Shown here: positions 17,743 to 26,822 of the stretch, piece by piece
Position numbering within the stretch: the stretch's first letter is position 1
How the letters are laid out: each line of letters opens with the position of its first letter
Assembly: GCA_019828565.1 (NCBI GenBank)
Contig: JAHDYR010000014.1
Coordinates: 62,001-126,000, forward strand
DNA from: Carpediemonas membranifera
Lineage: Eukaryota > Fornicata
Length of the DNA: 64,000 nt
Direction of reading: 5' to 3'
Translations under genes and position numbers: made by a program
The notes under the pieces: generated by a model
The model's input: the letters and a program-made list of their open reading frames with translations, nothing else
The model's database searches: none
What the model was told of the DNA's origin: nothing

Positions 17743-18597
17743 ATGAAGATAGTATCCAATGACCCGACCAGAGGGTAAGGTAGCTTACCTCCAGTCGCTG
17801 CAAGCATTGGCGACTATACGACGATAGCGGTCGAAAGAAATGGCGACTTTCTTTCGACCGCTATTCTCGACCCAACTGGCGACGTCCTTGTCAACAGTCC
17901 TGTGAGAGACCGTTGGCCACACGGGCATTCCCTCGAAACACGCGGATACGATCATCCTCACGTCCCTAGAAGGAACGCTCAAAGCAGGCGTCGGCCGCTA
18001 TCTATCCCTGCTCTGCTCTCCGCCACAGCGTCTGTCCCGTGGCTAGAAGCTCATGCGGAGGAGCTTGACTCAACTGCATCCCAACTCCTTGCCGTATTGG
18101 CGGATAACAGCACACCAGAGTGTGGGAACTCTCATGGCCGTGTTGTAGAGGCTCTGTGCGACCTCCTCGTATGCGCCGGTTGGGACACCCGCCGTTATCC
18201 TGCCCGTTCTCACGTGGAGTTCAGGGGGCGAGAGAAGGCAACTAGTACTCCGTGCGCAAGCCACAAGCCTTACGAGGGCGCCGAAAGAGAAGCCGGGACA
18301 TTCTGTGTATTCTCGGAGCAAATGCATTTTTCTGAGATCTTGCACGGCTTGGTCGCCTCGTCTGCCCCGGGGGACGGAAAGCTCGTAGGCTACTTCTTCC
18401 TTGTCTCCTTTGCCATGTGCGACGTTCGTATGCTCATTCACATCAACAATTTGATCGATCATTTGCTTAGTCGCTCAAGCGAACATCTCACACTGTCAGC
18501 ATACAGACGCACCTGCTCCTGGCGCTATTCCACAGTGCAAGACTGTCAGCAGGCGGTGTTTATAAATATCTGGCGGATGAGGCTGGGGTGGGTGTGA
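17743..18597 (+). CDS. Hypothetical protein, probably two exons
   Basis: The main frame runs from 17779 to 18597 but has no ATG before residue ~200. An ATG at 17743 starts a short frame (MKIVSNDPTRG) that reaches a stop within a GTAAGG donor. Removing 30 nt (17775-17804, ending GCTGCAAG) joins them in frame, giving 274 residues. The product has a helical middle (LDSTASQLLAVLADN, VVEALCDLLVCAGW) and no recognised domain. Codon use is moderately GC3-rich, which favours the plus strand; an antisense frame at 18070-18462 is the rival. The first part overlaps a perfect 17-bp hairpin, which is unusual for coding sequence. Confidence 0.4.
17775..17804 (+). other. Possible 30-nt intron
   Basis: GTAAGG at the 5' end and CTGCAAG at the 3' end. 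It removes an in-frame TAA and keeps the frame. Support is weaker than for the ANKRD13 and TM2D2 introns because no homologous family is available for alignment. Confidence 0.4.
17824..17864. repeat. Perfect inverted repeat, 17-bp arms with 7-base loop
   Basis: The arms are 17824-17840 (ATAGCGGTCGAAAGAAA) and 17848-17864, its exact reverse complement. The loop TGGCGAC is itself one of four copies of that heptamer between 17727 and 17883. A stem of this length could form a stable hairpin in RNA from either strand, or serve as a dimeric protein binding site. Confidence 0.9.
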
Positions 18598-18675
18598 GTC
18601 GCAGGTTGACCCCAGTGCAGGTAACGAATTTATCTGTTACAGGTTTGCCGAATAGAGGCCTTGTCTGAGTATGAA

Positions 18676-19110
18676 TCAGCTTCGACCAAGGGCCCAATTC
18701 CGCGCCTGTCGCTGAAACACAGGGTTGGTGGCGTCCACGGCGTAAAGAACAGCCGCCAGCATCTCAGAGACGTCAGTGAGCCGGGGGACGTGGAGCTTGG
18801 GCCCGTTGTCCGCTGTGACAAACAAGTACAGGTTGCTAGTCACAGTCACGGGTAGCGGGTCCCCCTCCAGCCTGCCGCCGAGCACGTGAGTCATAAATTT
18901 GACCCGTGTTTCCTCATCCTCGAGTGCGGCGCGGAGGGCGTCCTTCACTGGCTGAGAATCAGGTGGGAATGACAGCTGGCAGAGTACAGCGTCTGCCTTA
19001 TCGAGCTCTGTCTGGACAAACGGGGAAGCGTCCAGCCGCGTGAGGAGCTCAGCGGCAGTCGGGCGGGGTCTTGCTCCAACCATGTCCGAGAGTACAAGCC
19101 GGATTCTCAC
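18676..19110 (-). pseudogene. C-terminal remnant of a protein kinase gene, cut by a retroelement
   Basis: The frame begins at the junction with the element A integrase and runs to a stop at 18676. Its first residues, LVLSDMVGARPRPTAAELL, fit the last part of a protein kinase domain (subdomain XI, with the RPTAxELL motif). About 120 residues of unrecognised sequence follow. No ATG or earlier kinase subdomains remain on this side. No kinase sequence was recognised beyond the right end of the retroelement cluster (32926-33385). The gene therefore looks truncated, with insertion followed by deletion or rearrangement. Kinase assignment rests on a short motif. Confidence 0.5.
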
Positions 19111-19300
19111 AGGGTAACCGCTACATCTTCGTCATGACAGACCTCTTCGCGAGGTGGACCGAGCTGGTAGCAGCCCCGTCCAATGGCGCCCAGCCAGCCG
19201 CCTATGCGCTCTGGCACGGCGTGTTCTGCCGGCACGGCCTTCCGGCCAACATCCTCAGCGACAACGGCACGGAATATGTCAACCGCGTCATCCAGGAGCT
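19104..19300 (+). mobile_element. Element A: integrase core remnant, left part
   Basis: The frame GNRYIFVMTDLFARW...NILSDNGTEYVNRVIQEL is the middle of a Ty3/gypsy integrase core, with two catalytic aspartates (in MTD and SDNG). It starts abruptly at the kinase remnant, so gag, protease, reverse transcriptase, RNase H and the integrase zinc finger are absent. At 19300 the frame is interrupted by the LTR of element B. It resumes at 32096 after the duplicated AGCT, where reading continues smoothly from IQEL to TAYL. Confidence 0.85.
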
Positions 19301-19419
19301 TGTGCTTGGTTTGGCCTTGAAGGGAACTTTCCAATTAATGGATGAGAACTGATTTACTCCTGGAAACCGCAGTGGTGAAAATGGTCAAAAACCAAAACCT
19401 TAAACTGCGCCTCACCACA
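19301..19419 (-). repeat. Element B LTR (3' LTR in element orientation)
   Basis: 119 bp, identical to 31977-32095. On the minus strand it starts TGTGGTGAGG and ends CAAGCACA. It contains a core TTTTTGACCATTTTCACCAC followed by TGCGGTTT, which resembles the element C LTR core. Confidence 0.95.
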
Positions 19420-19431
19420 CTACCCTCTCTA

Positions 19432-20302
19432 TTACAGCTGAATGCCGGTCTTCGACAAGTACCGGTCGAGGGCTTCGAGGTCACGGACCTCGGCATAGGG
19501 AAGCCAGGTGTCGTCATCGGGACCGTAGCCGGCCCAGCGGACACGGAAACGGAAACGGGTCTTGGTACGACCAGAGCGGTGGTCGATGATGTCTTCGACG
19601 GTGTATTCTTGCTCACCGGCGGCAGCGAAGGCGGTGAGGTCGTCGGGGGTGTAGTCGCCGAGGAAGGGAACGAGGCGGCGGAGATCATACGTCTCTTCGG
19701 CACGAGTTCGAAGATTCGTGAGGGTGGCGAGTGTGCCGTCGAGGGAGGCTACGGTGTAGGGGCCCATATAGATGGGGCTCAGACGAGAGGGGCCACGGGC
19801 ATTGTCGGGCCTGGTGACCACAACAGCTTGGCCGACAGTGAAAGTGGTCTGGGTGACCGGACGTGGCTTAGGAACTGGCACGGCCTTGACAAGCTGTCTC
19901 TGTGCCTCAAGCAGGTTGTCGTAGTACAATGCGACGTCGCCCACCCCCTCCACCGGGTTGTGTAGCAGTACTCGGTCCGTGTCGGTGAGGTTACCGAACA
20001 TGATGTTGGCCGGGGGTATGTTGCCGGTGGCTGCACACGGCGTGCAGTTCAGAGTGCGCTGTACAAGCGGGAGACAGGCAACCCAGTCGGCTAAATCATC
20101 GGTCAGCTCGTTCATGGCGGCGCGGAGGTGGCGGTTCACTTCCTTGTTGCGGCGCTCGATGATGCCGTTATACTGGTGATGGTACGGGAGCGTAAAGTCG
20201 TGCTGAATGTTCAGGATGCGCGAGAGCTGAGCAAACAGGTGGGCGGTAAAGTGGGGGCCCTGATCAGAGCGAATGTGTGCCGGGCATCCGTAGCGGCCCA
20301 CC
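19432..20302 (-). CDS. Element B integrase, C-terminal part with chromodomain
   Basis: It runs from the C1 insertion point to a stop at 19432, 289 residues as an isolated frame. It contains the second catalytic aspartate (RSDQGPHFTA) and the catalytic glutamate in NGIIERRNKE, spaced as in the D-D-35-E triad. A GPY/F-like module follows (YMGPYTVASL). The C-terminal chromodomain has EYTVEDIIDHR and VRWAGYGPDDDTWLP, with the aromatic residues expected for methyl-lysine binding. Chromodomains direct integration of such elements to marked chromatin. The first catalytic aspartate lies at about 24830, beyond the C1 insertion. Confidence 0.9.
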
Positions 20303-20384
20303 TGTCACCGGTCTATAAACTGCTCCGTCCAGTTTTGACCACTTTTACCCCGCTGCGGTTTACTGTAAATGATTTCAACCGACA
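20303..20384 (+). repeat. C1 5' LTR, 82 bp
   Basis: Starts TGTCACCGG and ends CAACCGACA. A TATA-like CTATAAA lies 11 bases from the start. It is identical to 24582-24663 and, inverted, to 25002-25083 and 29283-29364. 82 bp is very short for a Ty3/gypsy LTR. Confidence 0.95.
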
Positions 20385-20394
20385 ATACTAGTAT
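20385..20394. repeat. Perfect 10-bp palindrome at the primer-site position of C1
   Basis: ATACTAGTAT directly abuts the 5' LTR. The same palindrome lies at 29273-29282 in C2. Element B has a different perfect decamer palindrome, GTATCGATAC, at the equivalent place (31967-31976). Confidence 0.9.
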
Positions 20395-20405
20395 TAGCTG
20401 TGCTG

Positions 20406-22289
20406 ATGTCGTTAACTGTTCAAATTCCTGAGCTTTCTCCTTCAAATCTAACACTAGAGACTCTTGAGGAGTTTGAGCGCCGAGCAACGATTTTTACTAT
20501 ACAAAACCCAAGCATCCCACTGTCCGTCCTCATTGAGGAGTCATTTGCCCTCGAACTCAAGGCCGAAGGCATAGACACATCCGACAAGAACTACACTCTC
20601 AAGAACTTCACCGAATGGTGTCGCCAGCGGCTCCTTCCCCACTCCATCCTAGCACTCGTCGAAGAGCTCCAAGACCTTCGTTTCCCCATGGTGCCGAGCA
20701 CCGCACGCAACTTCGAAGCTGGCACGAGACTACAAGCGGCAGCATTCCGCAAGCGCATCGAGCTCTACTCCAAGACGCCAGACCCAGAAGGGTTCTTGGA
20801 CCCCATCGACGACAACCCCAATGCCGACGAACTGCTCGCAAGCTTTGATAAGCTGGCTGCACGGCTCTTCCGGGAGTCCCTGAACCCGACAGCATTCCGC
20901 AAGAAGGCACAGACCTTGCTTGCTCTCCACAACGTCAAGACCTTCGAGGACACCGTAGCGGTGGCTCTTAGGGCTGCTAGGGCGTATGACCATGATCAAC
21001 CCCTCTCGCAAACCCCGGCCGGCGGACCCAAGGCCCCGGCCCAGGCCAGGAAGGCCCAGTACCGCCCGGACGCGGCCAAGCGCCCGCCGGCCGACGGACC
21101 CAAGAAGCCGTCGCGCCCCTGTCGTTTCTGTGGCGGTCCCCACATGGACTTCAGATGCGATAAGCACCCCCGCTACAGCGAGAACAACAACGCCGACAGC
21201 GCGTCGACTAACGAGAAGGGCGGGAAGGGTCCACTGACGACCCCCGCTACTGTAAAAGGCAAAACTTACTCGTTCGTTGTAGACACTGGTGCAAGCCGAA
21301 GCTTCATTAGTTCGAAGGCACTACGTACCCTACCCAAGGACACAGTGCAGACCTCTCTCGAGGAAAAGATCAAGGTCACGCTAGGAGACGGACGCTCCCT
21401 CGTGACAGATCAAGCAGTCACATTTAAGGCAGCATTCCCAGCACTAGGTGTCACACCGTTGGAGGTTACATGGAAGTACTACGTACTCCCCGGTGAGTTC
21501 TTCAAGGCTCTCATCGGGTGTGACTTGCTGAGGTCACTCGCACTCATTGGCGATGGCACACTCAACCTTAACCTGCACAAGCTCTCCTCAATTGAGGAGG
21601 ACGAGGACTGGCTGCCGTTCTACCATGAATATCTCACGGAGGACGCAAACATGGCGATAACCGACGACTACTGTGGTGTCCACGTCCCGGAGTCGAAGAT
21701 CCGACCCGAGATTCTCGAGATAATCAACTCATTTGACGATATCTTCGAGGAAGAACTACCCAAGGAAGGGTCTCGACTGGAACCCATGTCGATTGAACTG
21801 ATAGACGAGCGGGCAATTGTACAATGCCGCGCTCGCAGACTCGACCCAGTGACCCAAGGCCTGGTGTCGACAGAGCTAGAACAACTCAGGCGAGACGGGA
21901 TAATCCAGGACTCGACTGGGCCGTACAGCTCGCCGATCGTAGTAGTCAGGCAGGGCCACAAAGGATCGACCAAGATCCGTCTTTGCATTGACTACAAGGA
22001 GTTAAACTCCAAGACAGTGAGGGATAACTTCCCCCTGCCTAACACGCGCGAGTTTGTAGACCGAGCATCAGGCTGCAAATACTTTGCAGGCCTAGACCTC
22101 AGACAAGGCTACTACCAGATGCGGATGCACGAGGAAGATATCCCCAAAACCGCTTTTTGTCACTCCAGACGCATACTGCGAGTTCACCAGATGTCCATTC
22201 GGCCTGATGAACGCCCCGGCGAGATTCCAACGCGCCATGCAGAAGGCGTTCGCCGAGGTCCTCCACAAAGGGGTGGACATCTATCTTGA
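20406..22289 (+). CDS. C1 gag-protease-RT polyprotein, frameshifted
   Basis: It starts at the ATG 20406, 12 bases after the palindrome. In order: an N-terminal gag region, a basic linker, a zinc knuckle CRFCGGPHMDFRC near residue 240, an aspartic protease (VVDTGAS near residue 290), and the RT fingers (IRLCIDYKELNSKT). The correct frame is lost at a T5 run (22154-22158); the sister copy C2 has T4 there. The remaining ~45 residues of this frame are therefore out of frame. RT continues in another frame from about 22160, with YLDDILIYA near 22290. Confidence 0.9.
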   Translation: MSLTVQIPELSPSNLTLETLEEFERRATIFTIQNPSIPLSVLIEESFALELKAEGIDTSDKNYTLKNFTEWCRQRLLPHSILALVEELQDLRFPMVPSTARNFEAGTRLQAAAFRKRIELYSKTPDPEGFLDPIDDNPNADELLASFDKLAARLFRESLNPTAFRKKAQTLLALHNVKTFEDTVAVALRAARAYDHDQPLSQTPAGGPKAPAQARKAQYRPDAAKRPPADGPKKPSRPCRFCGGPHMDFRCDKHPRYSENNNADSASTNEKGGKGPLTTPATVKGKTYSFVVDTGASRSFISSKALRTLPKDTVQTSLEEKIKVTLGDGRSLVTDQAVTFKAAFPALGVTPLEVTWKYYVLPGEFFKALIGCDLLRSLALIGDGTLNLNLHKLSSIEEDEDWLPFYHEYLTEDANMAITDDYCGVHVPESKIRPEILEIINSFDDIFEEELPKEGSRLEPMSIELIDERAIVQCRARRLDPVTQGLVSTELEQLRRDGIIQDSTGPYSSPIVVVRQGHKGSTKIRLCIDYKELNSKTVRDNFPLPNTREFVDRASGCKYFAGLDLRQGYYQMRMHEEDIPKTAFCHSRRILRVHQMSIRPDERPGEIPTRHAEGVRRGPPQRGGHLS

Positions 22290-23170
22290 CGACATCTTGA
22301 TTTACGCCAAGACCGAGGCCCAGTTTCTCACCCTGATCAAAACCGTCTTCAGGATCTGTAGAAATTATTCACTGCGCCTTAAAGGCCCGAAGTGCACGAT
22401 AGGCTCAGCCCACGTCGAGGCCGTCGGGTATATTGTCTCGGAGAAGGGGAAACAACTTGCCCCAGAGAAGGTAGAGGCGGTAAACGCCATACCGCTCCCG
22501 TCCACCGCAAAGGAGCTTCAGAGGACACTGGGATCATTCAACTATGTCGCCCAGTTCGTCCCGGACTCATCACGAATCCTCAAACCTCTCAACGAGATGC
22601 TAACGGCACAGGAGAACTCAAAGAACATAACTTGGAACCCCCAAACAAGAAGAGGCGTTTACAACGTTCAAGGAGAGACTCAGCTCAGACACAGTCCTCC
22701 ATTTCCCCGACTTCTCAAAGAAGTGGACCCTCGAGACGGACGCGTCGAACGACGGACTAGGGGGCATTCTGTTCCAAGAAGACGACTCCGGCAACCGAGA
22801 GATCGTCTCGCTCTTCGCAAAGTGTCATACGCCAACCCAGACTAGGTGGCCGACCTACGAACAAGAGCTTCATGCTATCATCTTTTGTCTCACGAGACCT
22901 GACATGGCTCAACTTTTCCGCCTCAAGGACAACATACAGATCCGCACCGACCACCAGAATCTGGTATATCTCATGCAGAGGAAGGAGCTTTCCAAGAAAC
23001 TCCTCAGGTGGACGTCTGTCTTGTCGGACTACAACATTACGATCGAGCATATTGCTGGAGAGACAAACAAGATGGCAGACATGCTGTCGCGTATCCTTCC
23101 CCGAGGGGGACCTCGGGCCGCAGCTGAACCTGCTAGAGGCGGAGGACGCCGGCCCAGGGCTGACCCTTGA
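22160..23170 (+). pseudogene. C1 RT C-terminal part and RNase H, in separate frames
   Basis: After the T5 frameshift, RT resumes with the catalytic YLDD motif and the thumb (about 22160-22660). At a C5 run near 22640 both C copies change frame. The RNase H frame (LETDASNDGLGGILF near 22730) then continues through QIRTDHQNLVYL to LSRILP near 23095. A two-base deletion relative to C2 near 23158 ends this frame at 23170. Direction of every shift is the same (one extra base, or two lost). Confidence 0.8.
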
Positions 23171-23274
23171 GTTGATCCAGGCTGCCCAGGCCATGGCACC
23201 TGGAGTCAACTCGAGTCGGCTGGGAGAAACTAGAGGGAGTATCCATCGAAAACTCGATCTACTTCAAGGACGGA

Positions 23275-24523
23275 GTGCCGATTATCCCCAAGGGAGAGAC
23301 ACGCGACAAGGCCCTTCGGACCGCTCACCAATTTCATACGGGAGCAAATTCAACGTTCCAAGCACTCGCCACGTCTGCATTTTTGGCCGGGGATGCTCTT
23401 GGACGTCAAAAAGCACATCAAGACGTGCCCCATTTGTCTGAAGACTCGCATCAAGGACTACTTTATCGCCCAAAAGGGCCAGACAAGACGCACCAGACCA
23501 TGGGAGACAGTGGCAGTCGACACAATTGGCCCTCTCCCAACGGATTCGCTGGGCGCTCGCTACATCATTGTGGCTGTAGACATGTTTACAAGATACACCG
23601 AGCTCGTCGCAGTCGCATCGATCGACGCCGAGACCTCCGCCAGGGCCCTATGGGACCACGTTTTCACGCGACACGGGATACCGGCGGAGATTCTGTCCGA
23701 CGGCGGCCCGGAGTACGCGAACTCGATAGTTGAACAACTCACAACGTCATTGAAAGTCGCACACCACTTCACCATCCCGTTTCATCCACAGAGCAATGGT
23801 CTCGTGGAGAGAAGGAATGCGGAGATTGGAAGACACCTACGGTGGCTTGTCCTGGCAATAGCCTACAAAGACCAGTGGTGCGGACTCCTACCGACGGTCC
23901 AGATGATTATCAACGGCACGACACATACGGCCACGAAGTTCTCCTCGCACGAGCTGATATTTGGCCATGAGCACAACATGTTTACAAGCTGGTGGACGAA
24001 CGACAACAACTCTCCGATCAGAGATTTCCCAGAGTTCAAAAAGGACCTGGAGCTGGCCCTTAACGCCCTGGAGACCACTGCCAGAGAGAGTGTGGGCCCG
24101 GGCCAAAAGACAATAGTCAACACCGAACTGAAGCCGGGTGACTACGTCCTCTGGAAAGATGAGGCCCCTCAGAAGCTAGACGCGCGCAACAGGGGCCCAT
24201 GGAAGGTACACGATGTACTTGATAATAACAGAATAGTCCTGCAGTCGATACTCGACGGATCGACCAGATCAACCCACATTGAAAAACTCATGATGTTCGA
24301 CACGGATGCCGTAACGGACACGATGATGCTTCAACTTGCAAGCTTCGACCAGAAAAAATGGGAGGTAGAGCGAGTAGTATCGGTAGACTGGAAAGAAGGG
24401 ACAGCCGCCATCAAGTGGGTAGGATTCGAAAACATAACGGAAGAACCACTCTCGGGAGTGAAACACCTCGAGGAGATGAAGAGGTTGGCCCGTAAGGCGA
24501 GGAAGAACCTGAAACTCTACTAA
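23275..24523 (+). CDS. C1 integrase with chromodomain-like end
   Basis: The zinc-finger start lies in the frame at 23275 (AHQFHTGANS). After a shift at a T5 run near 23380 it continues as WPGMLLDVKKHIKTCPICLK. The catalytic core has VAVDTIGPLP, then LSDGGPEYANS, then NGLVERRNAE, so all three catalytic positions are present. A GPxKV module (NRGPWKVHDVL) and a weak chromodomain-like segment (WEVERVVSVD...IKWVGF) end the protein at 24523. The core would be functional if it were expressed in one frame with the rest. Confidence 0.85.
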
Positions 24524-24581
24524 CCATCTTTTTCCCCCGTTCCTTGCAGGTTGGGGGTTTTCTCATCAAAAAGGGAGGTAG

Positions 24582-24663
24582 TGTCACCGGTCTATAAACT
24601 GCTCCGTCCAGTTTTGACCACTTTTACCCCGCTGCGGTTTACTGTAAATGATTTCAACCGACA
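24582..24663 (+). repeat. C1 3' LTR, 82 bp
   Basis: Identical to the 5' LTR at 20303-20384. It is followed by CACC, the second copy of the target duplication (first copy 20299-20302). Confidence 0.95.
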
Positions 24664-25001
24664 CACCAGTTGCATGATGGCCGTGACCGCTGACTGCGCG
24701 GTGCAATCGGGCGTGGGAACTAGCTCCACGAACCGGGAGAAGCAGTCAACGGCGGCTAGGATGTGACGGAAACCGTGTTCTTCCGGGAACGGGCCAATAA
24801 AGTCCACAGCCCAGGTGTGCATGGGGTACGGTGCCATTGTGGGCTGGCGAGGGAGGTCTACACTGACCTTGGCGCGCTGTCGCGTGAGCTGGCACACCGG
24901 GCATGTACGGACTAGGGGCTTGACGTGTTTCTCGATCGCCTTGCGGGCAAACGAAGGTAGCTGGGCGGCGATCCGATCCGTCGTGATGCGGGTGCCCATG
25001 T
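24664..25001 (-). CDS. Element B integrase zinc finger and first part of core
   Basis: This 338-bp island of element B lies between the two C insertions. On the minus strand it encodes GTRITTDRIAAQLP, the HHCC-type end CPVCQLTR, and the core start WAVDFIGPFPEEHGFRH with the first catalytic aspartate. Its left side was joined to the integrase part at 20302, and its right side to the RNase H end at 29365; both junctions read through once C and one target copy are removed. Confidence 0.9.
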
Positions 25002-25083
25002 TGTCGGTTGAAATCATTTACAGTAAACCGCAGCGGGGTAAAAGTGGTCAAAACTGGACGGAGCAGTTTATAGACCGGTGACA
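25002..25083 (-). repeat. C2 3' LTR, 82 bp
   Basis: Reverse complement of the C1 LTRs with no difference seen. The purine tract lies at 25084 onward (CTACCTCCC on the plus strand). Confidence 0.95.
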
Positions 25084-25141
25084 CTACCTCCCTTTTTGAT
25101 GAGAAAACCCCCAACCTGCAAGGAACGGGGGAAAAAGATGG

Positions 25142-26273
25142 TTAGTAGAGTTTCAGGTTCTTCCTCGCCTTACGGGCCAACCTCTTCATCTCCTCGAGGT
25201 GTTTCACTCCCGAGAGTGGTTCTTCCGTTATGTTTTCGAATCCTACCCACTTGATGGCGGCTGTCCCTTCTTTCCAGTCTACCGATACTACTCGCTCTAC
25301 CTCCCATTTTTTTCTGGTCGAAGCTTGCAAGTTGAAGCATCATCGTGTCCGTTACGGCATCCGTGTCGAACATCATGAGTTTTTCAATGTGGGTTGATCT
25401 GGTCGATCCGTCGAGTATCGACTGCAGGACTATTCTGTTATTATCAAGTACATCGTGTACCTTCCATGGGCCCCTGTTGCGCGCGTCTAGCTTCTGAGGG
25501 GCCTCATCTTTCCAGAGGACGTAGTCACCCGGCTTCAGTTCGGTGTTGACTATTGTCTTTTGGCCCGGGCCCACACTCTCTCTGGCAGTGGTCTCCAGGG
25601 CGTTAAGGGCCAGCTCCAGGTCCTTTTTGAACTCTGGGAAATCTCTGATCGGAGAGTTGTTGTCGTTCGTCCACCAGCTTGTAAACATGTTGTGCTCATG
25701 GCCAAATATCAGCTCGTGCGGGGAGAACTTCGTGGCCGTATGTGTCGTGCCGTTGATAATCATCTGGACCGTCGGTAGGAGTCCGCACCACTGGTCTTTG
25801 TAGGCTATTGCCAGGACAAGCCACCGTAGGTGTCTTCCAATCTCCGCATTCCTTCTCTCCACGAGACCATTGCTCTGTGGATGAAACGGGATGGTGAAGT
25901 GGTGTGCGACTTTCAATGACGTTGTGAGTTGTTCAACTATCGAGTTCGCGTACTCCGGGCCGCCGTCGGACAGAATCTCCGCCGGTATCCCGTGTCGCGT
26001 GAAAACGTGGTCCCATAGGGCCCTGGCGGAGGTCTCGGCGTCGATCGATGCGACTGCGACGAGCTCGGTGTATCTTGTAAACATGTCTACAGCCACAATG
26101 ATGTAGCGAGCGCCCAGCGAATCCGTTGGGAGAGGGCCAATTGTGTCGACTGCCACTGTCTCCCATGGTCTGGTGCGTCTTGTCTGGCCCTTTTGGGCGA
26201 TAAAGTAGTCCTTGATGCGAGTCTTCAGACAAATGGGGCACGTCTTGATGTGCTTTTTGACGTCCAAGAGCAT
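25142..26273 (-). CDS. C2 integrase, frameshifted near its end
   Basis: Same integrase as in C1, with CPICLK, VDTIGP, SDGGPEY and NGLVERRN. It carries P instead of S in TKFSPHELIF. An A7 run (A6 in C1) near 25310 shifts the frame, so the chromodomain-like end continues in a second frame to 25142. Confidence 0.85.
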
Positions 26274-26764
26274 CCCCGGCCAAAAATGCAGACGTGGCGA
26301 GTGCTTGGAACGTTGAATTTGCTCCCGTATGAAATTGGTGAGCGGTCCGAAGGGCCTTGTCGCGTGTCTCTCCCCTTGGGGATAATCGGCACTCCGTCCT
26401 TGAAGTAGATCGAGTTTTCGATGGATACTCCCTCTAGTTTCTCCCAGCCGACTCGAGTTGACTCAGGTGCCATGGCCTGGGCAGCCTGGATCAACTCAAG
26501 GGTCAGCTCCCTGGGCCGGCGTCCTCCGCCTCTAGCAGGTTCAGCTGCGGCCCGAGGTCCCCCTCGGGGAAGGATACGCGACAGCATGTCTGCCATCTTG
26601 TTTGTCTCTCCAGCAATATGCTCGATCGTAATGTTGTAGTCCGACAAGACAGACGTCCACCTGAGGAGTTTCTTGGAAAGCTCCTTCCTCTGCATGAGAT
26701 ATACCAGATTCTGGTGGTCGGTGCGGATCTGTATGTTGTCCTTGAGGCGGAAAAGTTGAGCCAT
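26225..26764 (-). CDS. C2 RNase H end and integrase leader
   Basis: It contains QIRTDHQNLVYLMQRKELSK and HIAGETNKMADMLSRIL of RNase H. It then continues in one frame through LTLELIQAAQAMAPES into the integrase leader (GVPIIPKG). A G4 run (G3 in C1) near 26375 then shifts the frame. C2 is intact here where C1 has lost two bases. Confidence 0.8.
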   Translation of the reverse strand: MAQLFRLKDNIQIRTDHQNLVYLMQRKELSKKLLRWTSVLSDYNITIEHIAGETNKMADMLSRILPRGGPRAAAEPARGGGRRPRELTLELIQAAQAMAPESTRVGWEKLEGVSIENSIYFKDGVPIIPKGRDTRQGPSDRSPISYGSKFNVPSTRHVCIFGRGCSWTSKSTSRRAPFV

Positions 26765-26822
26765 GTCAGGTCTCGTGAGACAAAAGATGATAGCATGAAG
26801 CTCTTGTTCGTAGGTCGGCCAC

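Larger units (their letters stand above)
20303..24663 (+). mobile_element. Element C copy 1 (C1), inserted in element B integrase
   Basis: 4361 bp with identical 82-bp LTRs (20303-20384, 24582-24663) and the 4-bp duplication CACC on both sides. It lies opposite to element B and is an inverted, almost identical copy of C2 (25002-29364). Between the copies I saw one substitution (about 23944) and a handful of small indels. A purine tract, AAAAAGGGAGG, precedes the 3' LTR. A perfect palindrome, ATACTAGTAT, directly follows the 5' LTR, and no TGG primer-site start is seen there. Confidence 0.95.

Noticed and set aside
18070..18462. Antisense frame opposite the hypothetical gene at 17743-18597
   Set aside because: It has no upstream or downstream continuation, and the plus-strand frame is longer with better codon use. 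Kept only as a rival explanation.
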